Shown one piece after another: positions 17,616 to 30,812 of a DNA stretch of 64,000 nucleotides (positions are counted from its first letter, which is position 1; each line of letters starts with the position of its first letter). The stretch comes from Anaeromonas gelatinilytica (GTDB taxonomy: Bacteria > Bacillota > Clostridia > Tissierellales > SIT17). Below the pieces are notes generated by a model. The model made no database searches. It worked only from the letters and a program-made list of their open reading frames with translations, and was not told where the DNA came from. The stretch covers positions 1-64,000 of the forward strand of contig NZ_WSFU01000134.1 of the NCBI RefSeq assembly GCF_016820635.1, read 5' to 3'. Position numbers and translations under genes: made by a program.

Positions 17616-18653
17616 TTATTCTATCATACTTTTATCAACTTTCAGTATTTCAACATCAGTGTAATAATGTTTTAATATTTCAACATAATTACTTCCCTTT
17701 TCTGCCATGCCATTAGCTCCCCATTGACTCATTCCTACCCCATGACCATTTCCTACAGTTTTTACTATTATTTTATTTTCTTTTGGTATTACATTAATAT
17801 TAAAATTAGTTGAGTTAAAACCAAATAATGTTCTTAACTCCTTACCACTCATAACTACATTATCTATCCTTACTTTATTTATTCTTCCAGTATCACTTTT
17901 TTCTACTAAATCAATTTTATCCTCAATATTATCTTTTGTTATATCTATAGTGGGATATGCTTCTTTTAATTTAGATATAAAATCATCTATCGATATAGTA
18001 AATTCTTCTGTCAAACTAGGAGAACCTTCTTCATATGGACTATCTACTGGTCTTAAATAAGGTCTCGCCGTAGAAAATACTTCTTCTGATGCCTCAGTCA
18101 TTCCACCACTAGAAGAATGAAATAATGGATCAGTTACTATTTTATCATCATATGTTAATATTTCTCCTTTAGTATCTTCAACAGCTTGTTCTAACTTTTT
18201 CCAATATTTATCATACCATTCTTGAGAATGAAGCTCTATTAATTTATCTTTTGAATACCATACTTGACAATGAACATCATTACATAGTGGTGCTTTAGGA
18301 TGATCTGGATGTCCATCTTTAAATTGTACTATACGAGATATTGAATATGTCCTAGCTGCAACTGCTTGAGCTTTCAAAGCTTCTAATTCAAATTTTGCTG
18401 GCATTTCTCCTGCAACTACCCCTTTAACATATTCTTCTAAAAGCATATTCTCTACTTCTTTTTTAGATGTATCATATATATCTACTGATAATTCCTCAGA
18501 ATCTACTATATCCATATTTTCTACTTTGTTTTCCTCATTTTCTTCTACTATTTTCTCTTCCTTCCCATCTTCATTCCATGTAAATAAAATAATCATGGGA
18601 ATTATCAATGTTATTACTATTACAAATCCTATTATTCCAATCAATGACTTCAT
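17616..18653 (-). CDS. spoIID: Stage II sporulation protein D
   Basis: The 345-residue protein has one N-terminal membrane helix (about 5-25), a charged linker, and the SpoIID/LytB domain from about residue 60: LEEYVKGVVAGEMPAKFELEALKAQAVAARTY, the VWYSKDK segment, and the terminal GHGVGMSQWGANGMAEKG. SpoIID is the lytic transglycosylase of the engulfment machinery, working with SpoIIP and SpoIIM in the mother-cell membrane. It follows murA and the AI-2E gene in this region; B. subtilis has murAA directly before spoIID, so a gene has been inserted here on the opposite strand. Confidence 0.95.
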   Translation of the reverse strand: MKSLIGIIGFVIVITLIIPMIILFTWNEDGKEEKIVEENEENKVENMDIVDSEELSVDIYDTSKKEVENMLLEEYVKGVVAGEMPAKFELEALKAQAVAARTYSISRIVQFKDGHPDHPKAPLCNDVHCQVWYSKDKLIELHSQEWYDKYWKKLEQAVEDTKGEILTYDDKIVTDPLFHSSSGGMTEASEEVFSTARPYLRPVDSPYEEGSPSLTEEFTISIDDFISKLKEAYPTIDITKDNIEDKIDLVEKSDTGRINKVRIDNVVMSGKELRTLFGFNSTNFNINVIPKENKIIVKTVGNGHGVGMSQWGANGMAEKGSNYVEILKHYYTDVEILKVDKSMIE

Positions 18654-19029
18654 TCAATCCCTCATTTCTTTTTAATATTTGTATTATATTACTATATATA
18701 AGGTATGATTGACGGGAAAAATATATGAATGAAATCTTTGAATTATTTCCCTGTAGAATTATGGTATATTTCCCGGGTAATTGTCATGGGAAATAATTTA
18801 TTGTCGACATATATTTGTAAATAATAACATTTACTAAATTAGACAGAAAAAACTTCAACATGATATAATAAGTAAAATTTAAATAATAAAAATTTTGTAA
18901 TTTAAAAACCATTTCAAAATTAAAGATTATACCTATAAAGATATCAAAAAATGCAACTTATTTTTTTGATTTTCTGTTATAATTTGAAGTATTGATAAAA
19001 ATTTTTAAACTAAAAGGGAGAGGACAAGC
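18654..19029. promoter_or_regulatory. Divergent promoter region between spoIID and AI-2E gene
   Basis: About 375 bp with no gene. It holds the promoter for spoIID (sporulation genes of this type usually use sigma-E; I could not place a convincing -35/-10 pair) and the leader of the plus-strand gene with GGGAGAGGA before its start. ATTTCCC and GGGAAAT near 18769-18795 form a weak inverted repeat. No structured RNA family was recognised. Confidence 0.4.
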
Positions 19030-20112
19030 ATGGATACAAAGATATTTAAAATTGGTATAGGAATTCTTCTTTTATTTTTAATAATATATGTAGGTTCACT
19101 AATTAACTGGATTTTTACTCCTCTTATTGTTTTATTTAAGACTTTATTTATTCCAATTATACTAGCAGGATTTCTTTTTTATTTATTAAGACCATTCGTA
19201 AAAATAATAAATAAAAAACTATCAAAAACAATTTCTATTTTACTTGTATATCTTATATTAATATGTATTATTATAGCTCTATTATTTATCATAGGACCTA
19301 TACTTCAAAATCAATTTCATAGTTTAATGGATAATATGCCTCTTATTATCTCTGAGATTCAAAAGAGTTTTATTAATATTCAACAAAATAATATTATAAA
19401 AACTCATGATTTAAATGAAATTTTAAACATGGAAGAGCTTATATCTCAATTAGGAAATCTAATAAATCAACTTGGTAAAAATATTGCGACAAATATGACA
19501 AACTTCATAAGTATATTGGCTAATACAATACTTGTATTAGTAATTATTCCTTTCATTCTATTTTATTTATTACGTGATGGGGAACAATTAGGAAAATATA
19601 TTTTAAATATTTTAAATAAAAAACATAAAAAAGATATTCAATTGATTTTTCAAGATATTGATAAAACTCTTAGTTCTTACATACAAGGCCAAGGTATAGT
19701 TTGTCTTTGTGTGGGAGTTTTATGCTATATTACTTTTCTAATTATTGGATTAGACTATGCATTATTATTAGCTGTTATCGCAGGAATTACAAATATAATA
19801 CCCTATTTTGGACCTTGGATTGGAACTATTCCTGCTGTTATTGTAGGATTATTTCAATCACCGACAATGGCATTAATTGTTATAATTTCAATTGTTATTA
19901 TTCAACAAATAGAAAGTAATCTCATTTCACCCCAAGTAATTGGAAAAAAGTTAAACATGCATCCGCTTACAATCATGTTTTTAATATTAGTTGCAGGTCG
20001 TTTAATCGGCTTAATAGGCATGATATTAGTTGTTCCTACCTATGGAATATGTAGAGTTCTATTTACACATAGTATTAGACTCTGGAAGCTAAAATTTAAA
20101 AATAACAATTAA
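19030..20112 (+). CDS. AI-2E family membrane protein
   Basis: The 360-residue protein has the PerM/AI-2E layout: two hydrophobic hairpins at the N-terminus, an amphipathic central region (about 95-165), and a C-terminal membrane block with LIPYFG-like motif (ITNIIPYFGPWIGTIPAVIVGL, about 255) and SPQVIGKKLNMHPL (about 305). Members include YtvI/YdbI types of Firmicutes; roles range from ion transport to autoinducer export and none is assured here. It is transcribed opposite to its neighbours and ends at a bidirectional terminator shared with murA. Confidence 0.85.
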   Translation: MDTKIFKIGIGILLLFLIIYVGSLINWIFTPLIVLFKTLFIPIILAGFLFYLLRPFVKIINKKLSKTISILLVYLILICIIIALLFIIGPILQNQFHSLMDNMPLIISEIQKSFINIQQNNIIKTHDLNEILNMEELISQLGNLINQLGKNIATNMTNFISILANTILVLVIIPFILFYLLRDGEQLGKYILNILNKKHKKDIQLIFQDIDKTLSSYIQGQGIVCLCVGVLCYITFLIIGLDYALLLAVIAGITNIIPYFGPWIGTIPAVIVGLFQSPTMALIVIISIVIIQQIESNLISPQVIGKKLNMHPLTIMFLILVAGRLIGLIGMILVVPTYGICRVLFTHSIRLWKLKFKNNN

Positions 20113-20146
20113 TTTTTACTAAATAAATTTTAAATCAATAAATAAT

Positions 20147-20172
20147 AAAACAGAGGATTAATCCTCTGTTTT
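20147..20172. terminator. Bidirectional terminator, AI-2E gene and murA
   Basis: AAAACAGAGGATTAATCCTCTGTTTT, interrupted only by its symmetric centre, lies between two convergent genes and has A/T tracts on both sides. Confidence 0.85.
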
Positions 20173-21427
20173 ATTCTACTCTCTTTATTTTTGCTCCTAA
20201 TTTTGTAAGTTTGCCTTCTATATTAGAATATCCTCTATCAATATGATGAATTTGATTTACTTCTGTAATACCATCAGATATAAGTCCGGTTAATATTAGT
20301 GCTGCTCCAGCTCTTAAGTCTGTAGCTTTAACTGGTGCTCCCATAAGATTATCAATACCTGTTACTATGGCTGACCTACCATCTATCTTAATATCTGCTC
20401 CCATTCTTCTTAATTCATTTACATGCATAAATCTGTTTTCAAATATAGTTTCTATTATCACACTGGTTCCTTTCGCCATACTCATCAATGTCATTACTTG
20501 AGCCTGCATATCTGTTGGAAATCCAGGGTAAGGCAATGTCTTTACATCTACAGCTTTAATTACTTTTGGTCCTATAACTCTTAATTTATTACTCTCCAAT
20601 TCTTCAAAATATATATTTGATTCTTTAAGCTTAGATATGATTGATTTAACATGTTCCATTTCTACATTTTCTATTATGATGTCTCCACCAGTCATTGCTG
20701 CTGCCACCATATAAGTTCCGGCTTCTATTCTATCTGGAATAATCGTATGATTACAACTATTCAATTTTTCTACGCCTTTAATTTTAATCGTATTAGTTCC
20801 TGCTCCTTTTACATCTGCACCCATTTTATTCAAAAAATTAGCTAAATCTACTATTTCAGGTTCCTGAGCTACATTTTCTAATATTGTTTCTCCTTCTGCC
20901 ATACTAGCTGCCATCATAATATTTTCTGTGGCTCCCACACTAGGAAAATCTAGATATATCCTATCTCCCTTTAATCTATTTACTCTTGCCTCCACATATC
21001 CATGACCTACTTCTATTTTAGCTCCTAATGCCTTAAATCCTTTCAAATGTAAATCTATAGGTCTAGTTCCTATAGCACAGCCTCCAGGCATTGATATCCT
21101 TGCTTTACCTAATCTTGCTAATAATGGTCCCATTACTAAAAATGATGCTCTCATTTTATTCATCAATTCATAGGGTGCTTCAATATTGTTAATATCAGCT
21201 GAATTTATACTAAAAGATTCTTCTTCCTTCTTTTCTACCTCAGCTCCCAAAGACTTTAATACTTCTGACATTATATTTACATCTTTTAAATTTGGCACTT
21301 CTTCAAGTTTACAAGTATTTGTTGACAATAATGTTGCTGCCAATATGGGTAACGCAGAGTTTTTAGCCCCGCTAATTCTAACTGTCCCCTTTAATGGAGG
21401 ACTCTTTTCAACTACGAGTTTTGGCAC
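20171..21427 (-). CDS. murA: UDP-N-acetylglucosamine 1-carboxyvinyltransferase
   Basis: The 418-residue protein matches MurA in length and repeats. It makes the first committed step of peptidoglycan synthesis, moving enolpyruvate from PEP to UDP-GlcNAc. The catalytic Cys sits in [14 protein letters not shown] (about residue 116), and [14 protein letters not shown] near the N-terminus is the substrate loop with Lys22. It follows ywmB closely (about 90 bp), the same pairing as B. subtilis ywmB-murAA. Confidence 0.97.
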   Translation of the reverse strand: MPKLVVEKSPPLKGTVRISGAKNSALPILAATLLSTNTCKLEEVPNLKDVNIMSEVLKSLGAEVEKKEEESFSINSADINNIEAPYELMNKMRASFLVMGPLLARLGKARISMPGGCAIGTRPIDLHLKGFKALGAKIEVGHGYVEARVNRLKGDRIYLDFPSVGATENIMMAASMAEGETILENVAQEPEIVDLANFLNKMGADVKGAGTNTIKIKGVEKLNSCNHTIIPDRIEAGTYMVAAAMTGGDIIIENVEMEHVKSIISKLKESNIYFEELESNKLRVIGPKVIKAVDVKTLPYPGFPTDMQAQVMTLMSMAKGTSVIIETIFENRFMHVNELRRMGADIKIDGRSAIVTGIDNLMGAPVKATDLRAGAALILTGLISDGITEVNQIHHIDRGYSNIEGKLTKLGAKIKRVE

Positions 21428-21517
21428 CTACTTCTCCTCCTTAATATAACTTTTATATATTCAGTTGTAGTTTTTTACATTATTTTTAAAGGTACTTTTA
21501 AGATTAATTAGTAATAC

Positions 21518-22321
21518 TTAATATCCCTTTGAAATTATTGGTGTTGCAATCCAAATATAAGTTTTATCCTCAGTATAATTATGTCTCATAGCAATATTTA
21601 AATTCATCTTATTATTTCCTGTATAGATATGATTATCTATATTTGGTGAATAGGCGGAAACACTTATAATATCTGGTTCAGAATAATTTTCTATTTCTTT
21701 TGCATCTATTTTTCTCATTATATTTGATACTATTTTTAGTTTTTCATTATTTTCTATATTGCCACTAAATGTACCAATAATACATGTGTTTATTTCTGGA
21801 TCTTTTTCCATATTGTTAAAAATATCTTTTATGTTTTTTTGAATATTATCATATTGCTTTAATTCATTAGATATTACATTGACTATTAACTCAGTCTTTT
21901 TAAGACTACTATATTTATCAGAAAATGTCAAAAGATTTATTTGTAATGAGTTACCATTTTTATCCTTACCTGTTATTATTAATTTATTCTGACTGTCCCC
22001 TTTAATAAGATCCATATCATATGTAGGTGTATTTTCACTCGTAATTTCATATTTATTATTTTTATTTTGAAGTTTTCCTACTATATTAAATTTATTTATA
22101 AAGTCTTGTCCTATTTCTTTTAGTTCATCTTCAGTTAGATATTCTTTTGGTAACTCTACTCTTACTTCCACATTCATTTCTAATAATTCTGCATCAGATG
22201 TTTTAAAAGCATTTACTACTGGTTCTGACAAATCCTCTCTTATTCCTTGAGACATTGTATAATTTGAAAATGATAATATTAATATTAATCCAATTGATAT
22301 TACTGTCCTTTTTAACACCAC
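21518..22321 (-). CDS. ywmB: YwmB family protein
   Basis: From the GTG at 22321, which has AGGGAGG six bases upstream, the protein has about 267 residues. It has an N-terminal signal segment (VISIGLILILSFSNY) and the YwmB fold from about 35, with LNMNVEVRVELP-like strands and a C-terminal IWIATPIISKGY. YwmB is an uncharacterised TATA-box-binding-like fold protein found next to murA and spoIID in sporulating Firmicutes. An ATG at 22357 would start translation inside a strong hairpin and lacks a ribosome site. Confidence 0.85.
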   Translation of the reverse strand: MVLKRTVISIGLILILSFSNYTMSQGIREDLSEPVVNAFKTSDAELLEMNVEVRVELPKEYLTEDELKEIGQDFINKFNIVGKLQNKNNKYEITSENTPTYDMDLIKGDSQNKLIITGKDKNGNSLQINLLTFSDKYSSLKKTELIVNVISNELKQYDNIQKNIKDIFNNMEKDPEINTCIIGTFSGNIENNEKLKIVSNIMRKIDAKEIENYSEPDIISVSAYSPNIDNHIYTGNNKMNLNIAMRHNYTEDKTYIWIATPIISKGY

Positions 22322-22345
22322 ATCATTCCTCCCTAAATATATGAT

Positions 22346-22418
22346 AGGGAAGAGCAAGATCAGTGGTAAAAATGTTAAAGGGGGACAAAAACATTTTTAC
22401 GGTCTAGTACTCTTCCCT
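22346..22418 (-). ncRNA. Structured leader hairpin before ywmB-murA
   Basis: Outer arms AGGGAAGAG (22346-22354) and CTCTTCCCT (22410-22418) and inner arms GTAAAAATGTT (22366-22376) and AACATTTTTAC (22390-22400) stack with asymmetric purine-rich internal loops between them. The apex loop holds GGGGGAC. It lies 25 bp upstream of the ywmB start and would be in its leader RNA. I do not recognise a known riboswitch class. Confidence 0.55.
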
Positions 22419-22718
22419 TTCAATAAACAGTATTGACAATTCATCTTGTCCTTTATACATTAACTTTTAAAACATTTAGGAAAGAATACAATAAAAATAT
22501 TAAATTTAAAATCAATTGAATATGTAACATCAACCCACTATATAATATCAGATTAATATTACAATTAATTTTTGACTATATTACATTACCATTAATATTA
22601 TAACAAAGTTTTTCCATAATTGTCTATTCCTTATTTTTACTGATTACTGTCAGGTAATTGTTGGCAATTTTTTTATTTGAATTTTTTCATTTAATAATTA
22701 TTAATTTTCATGATTTGA
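22419..22718. other. AT-rich intergenic region, no gene seen
   Basis: About 300 bp of AT-rich DNA upstream of the ywmB leader. It probably contains the ywmB promoter on the minus strand; no open frame, repeat or RNA element was recognised in it. Confidence 0.4.
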
Positions 22719-23281
22719 ATCATATTCTTAATACCCATTAGAGCAAATAATTGTAATAACACTATTAGTAAAGGGTTTGCTTGTAATCTTATTAAAAAGT
22801 TAGAAGAAAAGAATGATGATTATAAATTAGAAATTAAACAACTTGAAGAAGAAAAAAATGAATATAAGAATTTCATAGATAAAACAATAAAATGTTTGGA
22901 TGAAGATACGCTTTTAGAAGTAGCAAGAAATGAATGGAAATATCAAATAGAAGTCGATGAAAAACCTATTCCCCCTAATGGAAAAGTAGAAATTAATAAA
23001 GATAATTTTAAAATTGTTTATTCTGTGGAAAGCTCTTTACTTTCAAGTATACAAAAAGAACTTTCTAGTAAAGGACCATTTAGTGGAGATTATTTTGACC
23101 ATTTAACAGTAGTTGGTATTGAAGCAAATAATATTGGAAGAACCGATGGAACTGTTGTTACTGCTTTTGTTTATGAATTGAAAATCTCCCTAAAAATACA
23201 AATTTCAAATTAGAAATAAGCGATGAACTTAAGGAAAAACTTGATTTAGAAACTAACACTATAAATATTCAAGTAAATTAA
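22719..23281 (+). pseudogene. Decayed hypothetical gene, no start and one frameshift
   Basis: An open frame runs from 22719 to the stop at 23213 without any ATG, GTG or TTG start near its beginning; the coiled-coil stretch KKLEEKNDDYKLEIKQLEE lies upstream of the first usable TTG at 22896. Near 23178 one added A would join it to a second open frame, giving KNLPKNTNFKLEISDELKEK and ending at 23281. So the gene has lost its 5' end and gained a one-base deletion in an A run. The domain (ARNEWKYQIEVD, FDHLTVVGIEA) is not one I recognise. Confidence 0.65.
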
Positions 23282-23375
23282 AATTTGTAAGTATAAAAAT
23301 AAAATATATCCCAATGCCTACGGCAAATATGACCATCTGATAGTAAATAATTCATATATAGGATTATATATGAGA

Positions 23376-23406
23376 AATAGACATCCAGATTTGAATGTCT
23401 ATTTTT
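23376..23406 (+). terminator. Hairpin with U tract after decayed gene
   Basis: AATAGACAT and ATGTCTATT arms around a ten-base loop, followed by TTTTT, about 100 bp beyond the pseudogene. Probably its former terminator. Confidence 0.6.
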
Positions 23407-23498
23407 GTAAAGTTTAAATATTTACCTAGATGCAACATTACTACCTTAAAAAGAGTCTTTGTTGTAATTAGAATCACCTAAGTATTCCACTTTTACTG

Positions 23499-23546
23499 TG
23501 TCGAATTTTGCGATATTTGGGACAGAAGAACCGTCCCCGTGTCCCA
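23499..23546 (+). repeat. REP-like element, copy 2 (full length)
   Basis: TGTCGAATTTTGCGA box, spacer, TGGGACAG arm, GAACCGTCCCC loop and TGTCCCA arm. It ends one base before the stop codon of atpC. Confidence 0.9.
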
Positions 23547-23948
23547 TTATTTCTTTGCCACATTTATTCTATTGATGGCTTTTCTAAGAGCTATTTCTGC
23601 TCTACTATAATCTATATTATCATCTTTTCTTTTTAATTTTTCTTCTGCTCTTTTCTTTGCTAGTTCTGCTCTTTTTACATCTATTTCATCAGGCCATTCT
23701 GCAGCATCAGTTACTATTGTAGTTTTTGTTTTATTTACATCTACATATCCTTCTGCAACTGCTGCTTCCCTATATTTTCCATTTTGTTTTATCTTTACCC
23801 TTCCTATGGCAAGGGGAGTTACTAATGGTGTATGGTTTTTTAGAATTCCTAAATCTCCTTCTATTCCTCTTACTACTACCATTTCCACCTCGTCTTCAAA
23901 GAATTTTTTGTCTGGGCTTACTATTTCGAGGGTAAATGTTGTTGCCAT
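23547..23948 (-). CDS. atpC: ATP synthase F1 subunit epsilon
   Basis: The 133-residue protein has the epsilon beta-barrel (about 1-85, LEIVSPDKKFFEDEVEMVVV and GDLGILKNHTPLVTPL) and the C-terminal helical hairpin (about 90-133) that inhibits rotation. It is last of the atp operon, 15 bp after atpD, and its stop codon touches a REP-like element with no other clear terminator. Confidence 0.96.
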   Translation of the reverse strand: MATTFTLEIVSPDKKFFEDEVEMVVVRGIEGDLGILKNHTPLVTPLAIGRVKIKQNGKYREAAVAEGYVDVNKTKTTIVTDAAEWPDEIDVKRAELAKKRAEEKLKRKDDNIDYSRAEIALRKAINRINVAKK

Positions 23949-23963
23949 TTTATCACCTCTTTA

Positions 23964-25370
<1,407 letters not shown>

Positions 25371-25397
25371 CTATTTCAACTCCTTTTCATTTAATCG

Positions 25398-26258
25398 CTA
25401 TTTCTGAGCTTCTGCTCCACCTACTATCTCTGAAATTTCTTGTGTGATTGCAGCTTGACGAGCTCTATTATAATCTAGAGTTAATCCATCAATTAATTCT
25501 TCTGCATTATCGGTGGCAGCTTCCATCGCCATTCTTGTAGCTCCTTGCTCACTGGCAGAAGACTCTATCATTGAACCGTATAATACAGCTTTAATATATT
25601 TAGGAATGAGATAATCTAATACTTCCTCAGGGGAAGGTTCATAGTCTGTCAATACTCTCTTTCCATCACTTTCTTCTTCTTTTATTCCTTCAGCAGGAAG
25701 AAGCTTCATTATAGTAGGTTCATGGGTTATGGTACTTTTGAATTGAGTATAGGCTATATTAACTTCGTCCACTTCTCCTTCTCTATATAGCTTTAGAGCC
25801 ATATTACCTATCTGAGTTGCATCCATATATGTAGGATCTTCAGATATTCCAGTGAAGCTTCCCGTTACATCATAATCTCTTCTTTTAAAGTGATTTTTAC
25901 CCTTTTGTCCTATGGTTATGATTTTAGCCCTTTCTTTATCTTCTATATCTTCTTCTACTTTTTTTATGATATTTATATTATATCCACCACATAATCCTTT
26001 GTCTGCAGTAATTACTATATAGCATTTATTCTTTACTTCTCTTTTATTAAGCATAGGATGATTAATTCCCCTAGTAGTTGCTAATATATCTTGAATACTT
26101 CTCAGTACTGTAAGGAAATATGGTTGAGTTGCTTCTAGTCTTCTTCTAGCTTTTTTTAATTTTGAGGAAGATACAAGTTCCATAGCCTTTGTAATTTGTT
26201 TTGTATTACCTACACTTTTGATTCGCCTCTTGATATCCTGCATACTCTCTTGAGCCAT
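25398..26258 (-). CDS. atpG: ATP synthase F1 subunit gamma
   Basis: The 286-residue protein has the gamma N-terminal coiled-coil helix (MQDIKRRIKSVGNTKQITKAMELVS) and C-terminal one (GATRMAMEAATDNAEELIDGLTLDYNRARQAAITQEI), with the central Rossmann-like domain containing ITADKGLCGGYN. It is the rotating shaft linking F1 to the c ring. Length is typical and the gene lies between atpA and atpD. Confidence 0.97.
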   Translation of the reverse strand: MAQESMQDIKRRIKSVGNTKQITKAMELVSSSKLKKARRRLEATQPYFLTVLRSIQDILATTRGINHPMLNKREVKNKCYIVITADKGLCGGYNINIIKKVEEDIEDKERAKIITIGQKGKNHFKRRDYDVTGSFTGISEDPTYMDATQIGNMALKLYREGEVDEVNIAYTQFKSTITHEPTIMKLLPAEGIKEEESDGKRVLTDYEPSPEEVLDYLIPKYIKAVLYGSMIESSASEQGATRMAMEAATDNAEELIDGLTLDYNRARQAAITQEISEIVGGAEAQK

Positions 26259-26288
26259 CGAATCACCTCTACTTTCTATGAGGACTTA

Positions 26289-28353
<2,065 letters not shown>

Positions 28354-28366
<13 letters not shown>

Positions 28367-28866
28367 TGACTTTCCCCTACCTCATCAATAAACTTATCTA
28401 TCATATCCTTATGGGATTTTTCATCTAAGTTTTTGTCTACTACTTTAGATGCAGCAAGCATGGCAATAGTAACCATTTCTCCCTTTAACTCCATTTGAGC
28501 CTTTTGTTTTTCTCTTTCTATGTCACTCTTAGATTTTTCTCTAATGCTTTGAGCTTCATTTTTAGCTTCTTCTATTATTTCATTTCTTAAATCTTCTCCT
28601 CTTCTTCTAGAGGTTTCTATTATCTCTTTTCCTTCACCTTTAGCTTCTTCTACTTTAGCTTCATATTCTTCTTTAAGTTTTATAGCCTCTGCTCTTTTAT
28701 TTTCTGCACTTTCTAAATCAGATTTAATTGTTTCTTTTCTTTTATTTAAAAACTCAGATACTGGTTTATATAGAAAATGTCTAAGTACAAAAAATAATAT
28801 TAATGTAGCTAATAATTGAAGAAAGAAATTGACCGGATCAGGCAATACATGAATTTGAAAATTCAT
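28354..28866 (-). CDS. atpF: ATP synthase Fo subunit b
   Basis: The 170-residue protein has one N-terminal membrane helix (about 12-30, FFLQLLATLILFFVLRHFLY) and a long charged helix rich in Lys, Glu and Ala that dimerises as the stator stalk. The AAGGGAGG site sets the start. It follows the c-subunit gene after a strong intercistronic hairpin. Confidence 0.96.
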
Positions 28867-28921
28867 TTATATAATCCTCCCTTCTTGATTTTGGAGTTAA
28901 TTCTAGCTCTTAGATACAACA

Positions 28922-28953
28922 ATAAGAGATGGGTAGGTTTACCCAACTCTTAT
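28922..28953 (-). promoter_or_regulatory. Intercistronic hairpin between atpE and atpF
   Basis: ATAAGAG-A-TGGGTA and TACCCA-A-CTCTTAT arms (13 pairs, one mismatch) around a GGTT tetraloop, 15 bp after the atpE stop codon. There is no strong U tract, so it probably does not terminate; it may protect the atpE message or reduce readthrough, helping make more c subunit than the other subunits. Confidence 0.6.
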
Positions 28954-28967
28954 AATCAATAATTCTC

Positions 28968-29240
<273 letters not shown>

Positions 29241-29263
29241 TTAAATTTAAATTATTTTTATTT

Positions 29264-29950
29264 TTAATCATCCATGGCCATAGATACAAAAACCATTGTA
29301 AGCATCATAAATATAAAAGTTTGTATTAATCCTGCAAATACATCAAAATACCCATGCAATGCAAATGTCACTACTGGTGCAAAATATCCTAATGCACCGT
29401 ATAATAATCCCATGATTATAACACCACTTAAGATATTACCAAATAAACGGAAGGATAATGATATTGGATTTGCTATCTCTCCAACAATATTTATTGGAAG
29501 CAAAAATACAAATGGTTCTCCTAAAGTCTTCAAATATCCTCCTACTCCCTTTGACTTCATTCCATAATATTGAGTCATAACAAATGTAATTATAGCTAAA
29601 GCAAGTGTAACATTATAATCAGAGGTAGGTGGTGTTAATCCTATCAATCCTAATAAATTTGCTACAGCCAAATATAAAGCTAGCATTACAATATACGGGG
29701 AAAATTTCATTTTATCTTTTCCCATTGTGGATTCAACTAGATTATCTATTGCCTCAACTATTATCTCCACAACGTTCAAAATACCTGTAGGCTTTTCATC
29801 TACCTTTGCATTCTTTATCTTCTTATTTATGTAGATTGCAAATATGGATAACGCTATTACTACTAACCATGAATTAACCACAGTATCATGAATATATATA
29901 TCCTTACCCATAAATTCAAATGCTATCCCTTGAATATTATCCAAAGCCAT
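29264..29950 (-). CDS. atpB: ATP synthase Fo subunit a
   Basis: The membrane subunit has about 228 residues, with five to six helices. The essential Arg lies in ANPISLSFRLFGNILSG (about residue 165), next to the c ring. The start is uncertain: the AGGGAGG site is only one base from the ATG at 29950, so the TTG two codons later, or the frame opening at 29962, could be used instead. It is preceded by two small atpI-type genes. Confidence 0.93.
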   Translation of the reverse strand: MALDNIQGIAFEFMGKDIYIHDTVVNSWLVVIALSIFAIYINKKIKNAKVDEKPTGILNVVEIIVEAIDNLVESTMGKDKMKFSPYIVMLALYLAVANLLGLIGLTPPTSDYNVTLALAIITFVMTQYYGMKSKGVGGYLKTLGEPFVFLLPINIVGEIANPISLSFRLFGNILSGVIIMGLLYGALGYFAPVVTFALHGYFDVFAGLIQTFIFMMLTMVFVSMAMDD

Positions 29951-29972
29951 ACCTCCCTTCAATATAAGTCAT

Positions 29973-30353
29973 CTATTTATTTTTTTTAATCATATCATAG
30001 AATGTATCTAATAATATGATTACTTTCACCATAAAAAAGCCTATAATTACCATTAAAAAATTAAGATAATCGGCTAAAGCTGCTATAGTAAGTACTATCC
30101 CATAAATCAAATACCTTATCATATAATTAGCTAAAATATAAGGCATTATCTTCCCTTGAGGCATATTTAATGATTTTTCTAATGTTATAGACATTAAACG
30201 AAAATTCAATAAATTTATTATCCCCCCAAATATTAATCCCAATACATACTCCTTAGGTTCAGGAATGGTAATCAAAATTATTCCTGAGAGTATAATAATT
30301 AATATGACTACTCTTCTTATTATTTTATGTCCTGTATTTTCTACTAGACTCAA
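29973..30353 (-). CDS. atpI: ATP synthase subunit I (AtpI family)
   Basis: The 126-residue protein has four hydrophobic segments and the ATP-synthase-I pattern (LGLIFGGIINLLNFRLMS). AtpI helps assemble the c ring and may carry Mg2+ or Ca2+. It starts with TTG at 30353 after AGGAAGTGATC, four bases beyond the preceding gene's stop. In this operon AtpZ precedes AtpI, the order seen in many Firmicutes. Confidence 0.85.
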   Translation of the reverse strand: MSLVENTGHKIIRRVVILIIILSGIILITIPEPKEYVLGLIFGGIINLLNFRLMSITLEKSLNMPQGKIMPYILANYMIRYLIYGIVLTIAALADYLNFLMVIIGFFMVKVIILLDTFYDMIKKNK

Positions 30354-30357
30354 CTGA

Positions 30358-30594
30358 TCACTTCCTATTAATATCTCGGGTTGTCATCTTAAATAGATTC
30401 ACAAAAGCAGCGGCTACTCCTATCACTGAAAATATAGCTAAAAATAATACTTTTGTTCCAAATGAATCATCTAAAAACTTACCCAAAAATATACCTATCA
30501 TTATAGGTACTATCATAGATATACCTATTTGAGATATATAAGCAAGATATTGTAATGTTTTTCTCTTATTATCATTATTATCCTTGGGGCTCAT
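30358..30594 (-). CDS. atpZ: AtpZ/AtpI-family accessory protein
   Basis: The 78-residue protein has a charged N-terminus, two membrane helices (about 18-40 and 47-66) and a short tail. GIFLGKFLDDSFGTKVLF between the helices is the family pattern. It is the first gene of the atp operon; AtpZ and AtpI together can form a divalent-cation channel aiding the synthase. The region 30600-30780 upstream should hold the operon promoter, but I could not assign one with confidence. Confidence 0.8.
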   Translation of the reverse strand: MSPKDNNDNKRKTLQYLAYISQIGISMIVPIMIGIFLGKFLDDSFGTKVLFLAIFSVIGVAAAFVNLFKMTTRDINRK

Positions 30595-30781
30595 CCCATC
30601 ACTCCACCATTAGGTGTTATTTAAATTTTAAGAAAAGTTCATCAAAATTTATATACTATATATTATAAAGTATATATTATTTATTCTCAAGGATAGTTTT
30701 TTATTATCTGTATATTTATTAAATTTAGTATGTAATACCTAATTGTATACTATTTTACTATTAAATAAAAAATAAAATTCA

Positions 30782-30806
30782 AAGACAGAGATTAAATCTC
30801 TGCCTT
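30782..30806 (-). terminator. Terminator after atoE
   Basis: Read on the minus strand, an AAGGCAGAGATT/AATCTCTGTCTT stem (one G-U pair) runs into a U-rich tract, 7 bp after the stop codon at 30813. Confidence 0.75.
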
Positions 30807-30812
30807 CACTTT

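Noticed and set aside
23300-23415. Short plus-strand frame of about 35 codons (IPNAYGKYDHLIVNN region)
   Set aside because: No start codon, ribosome site or recognised family; it ends inside the hairpin interpreted as a terminator.
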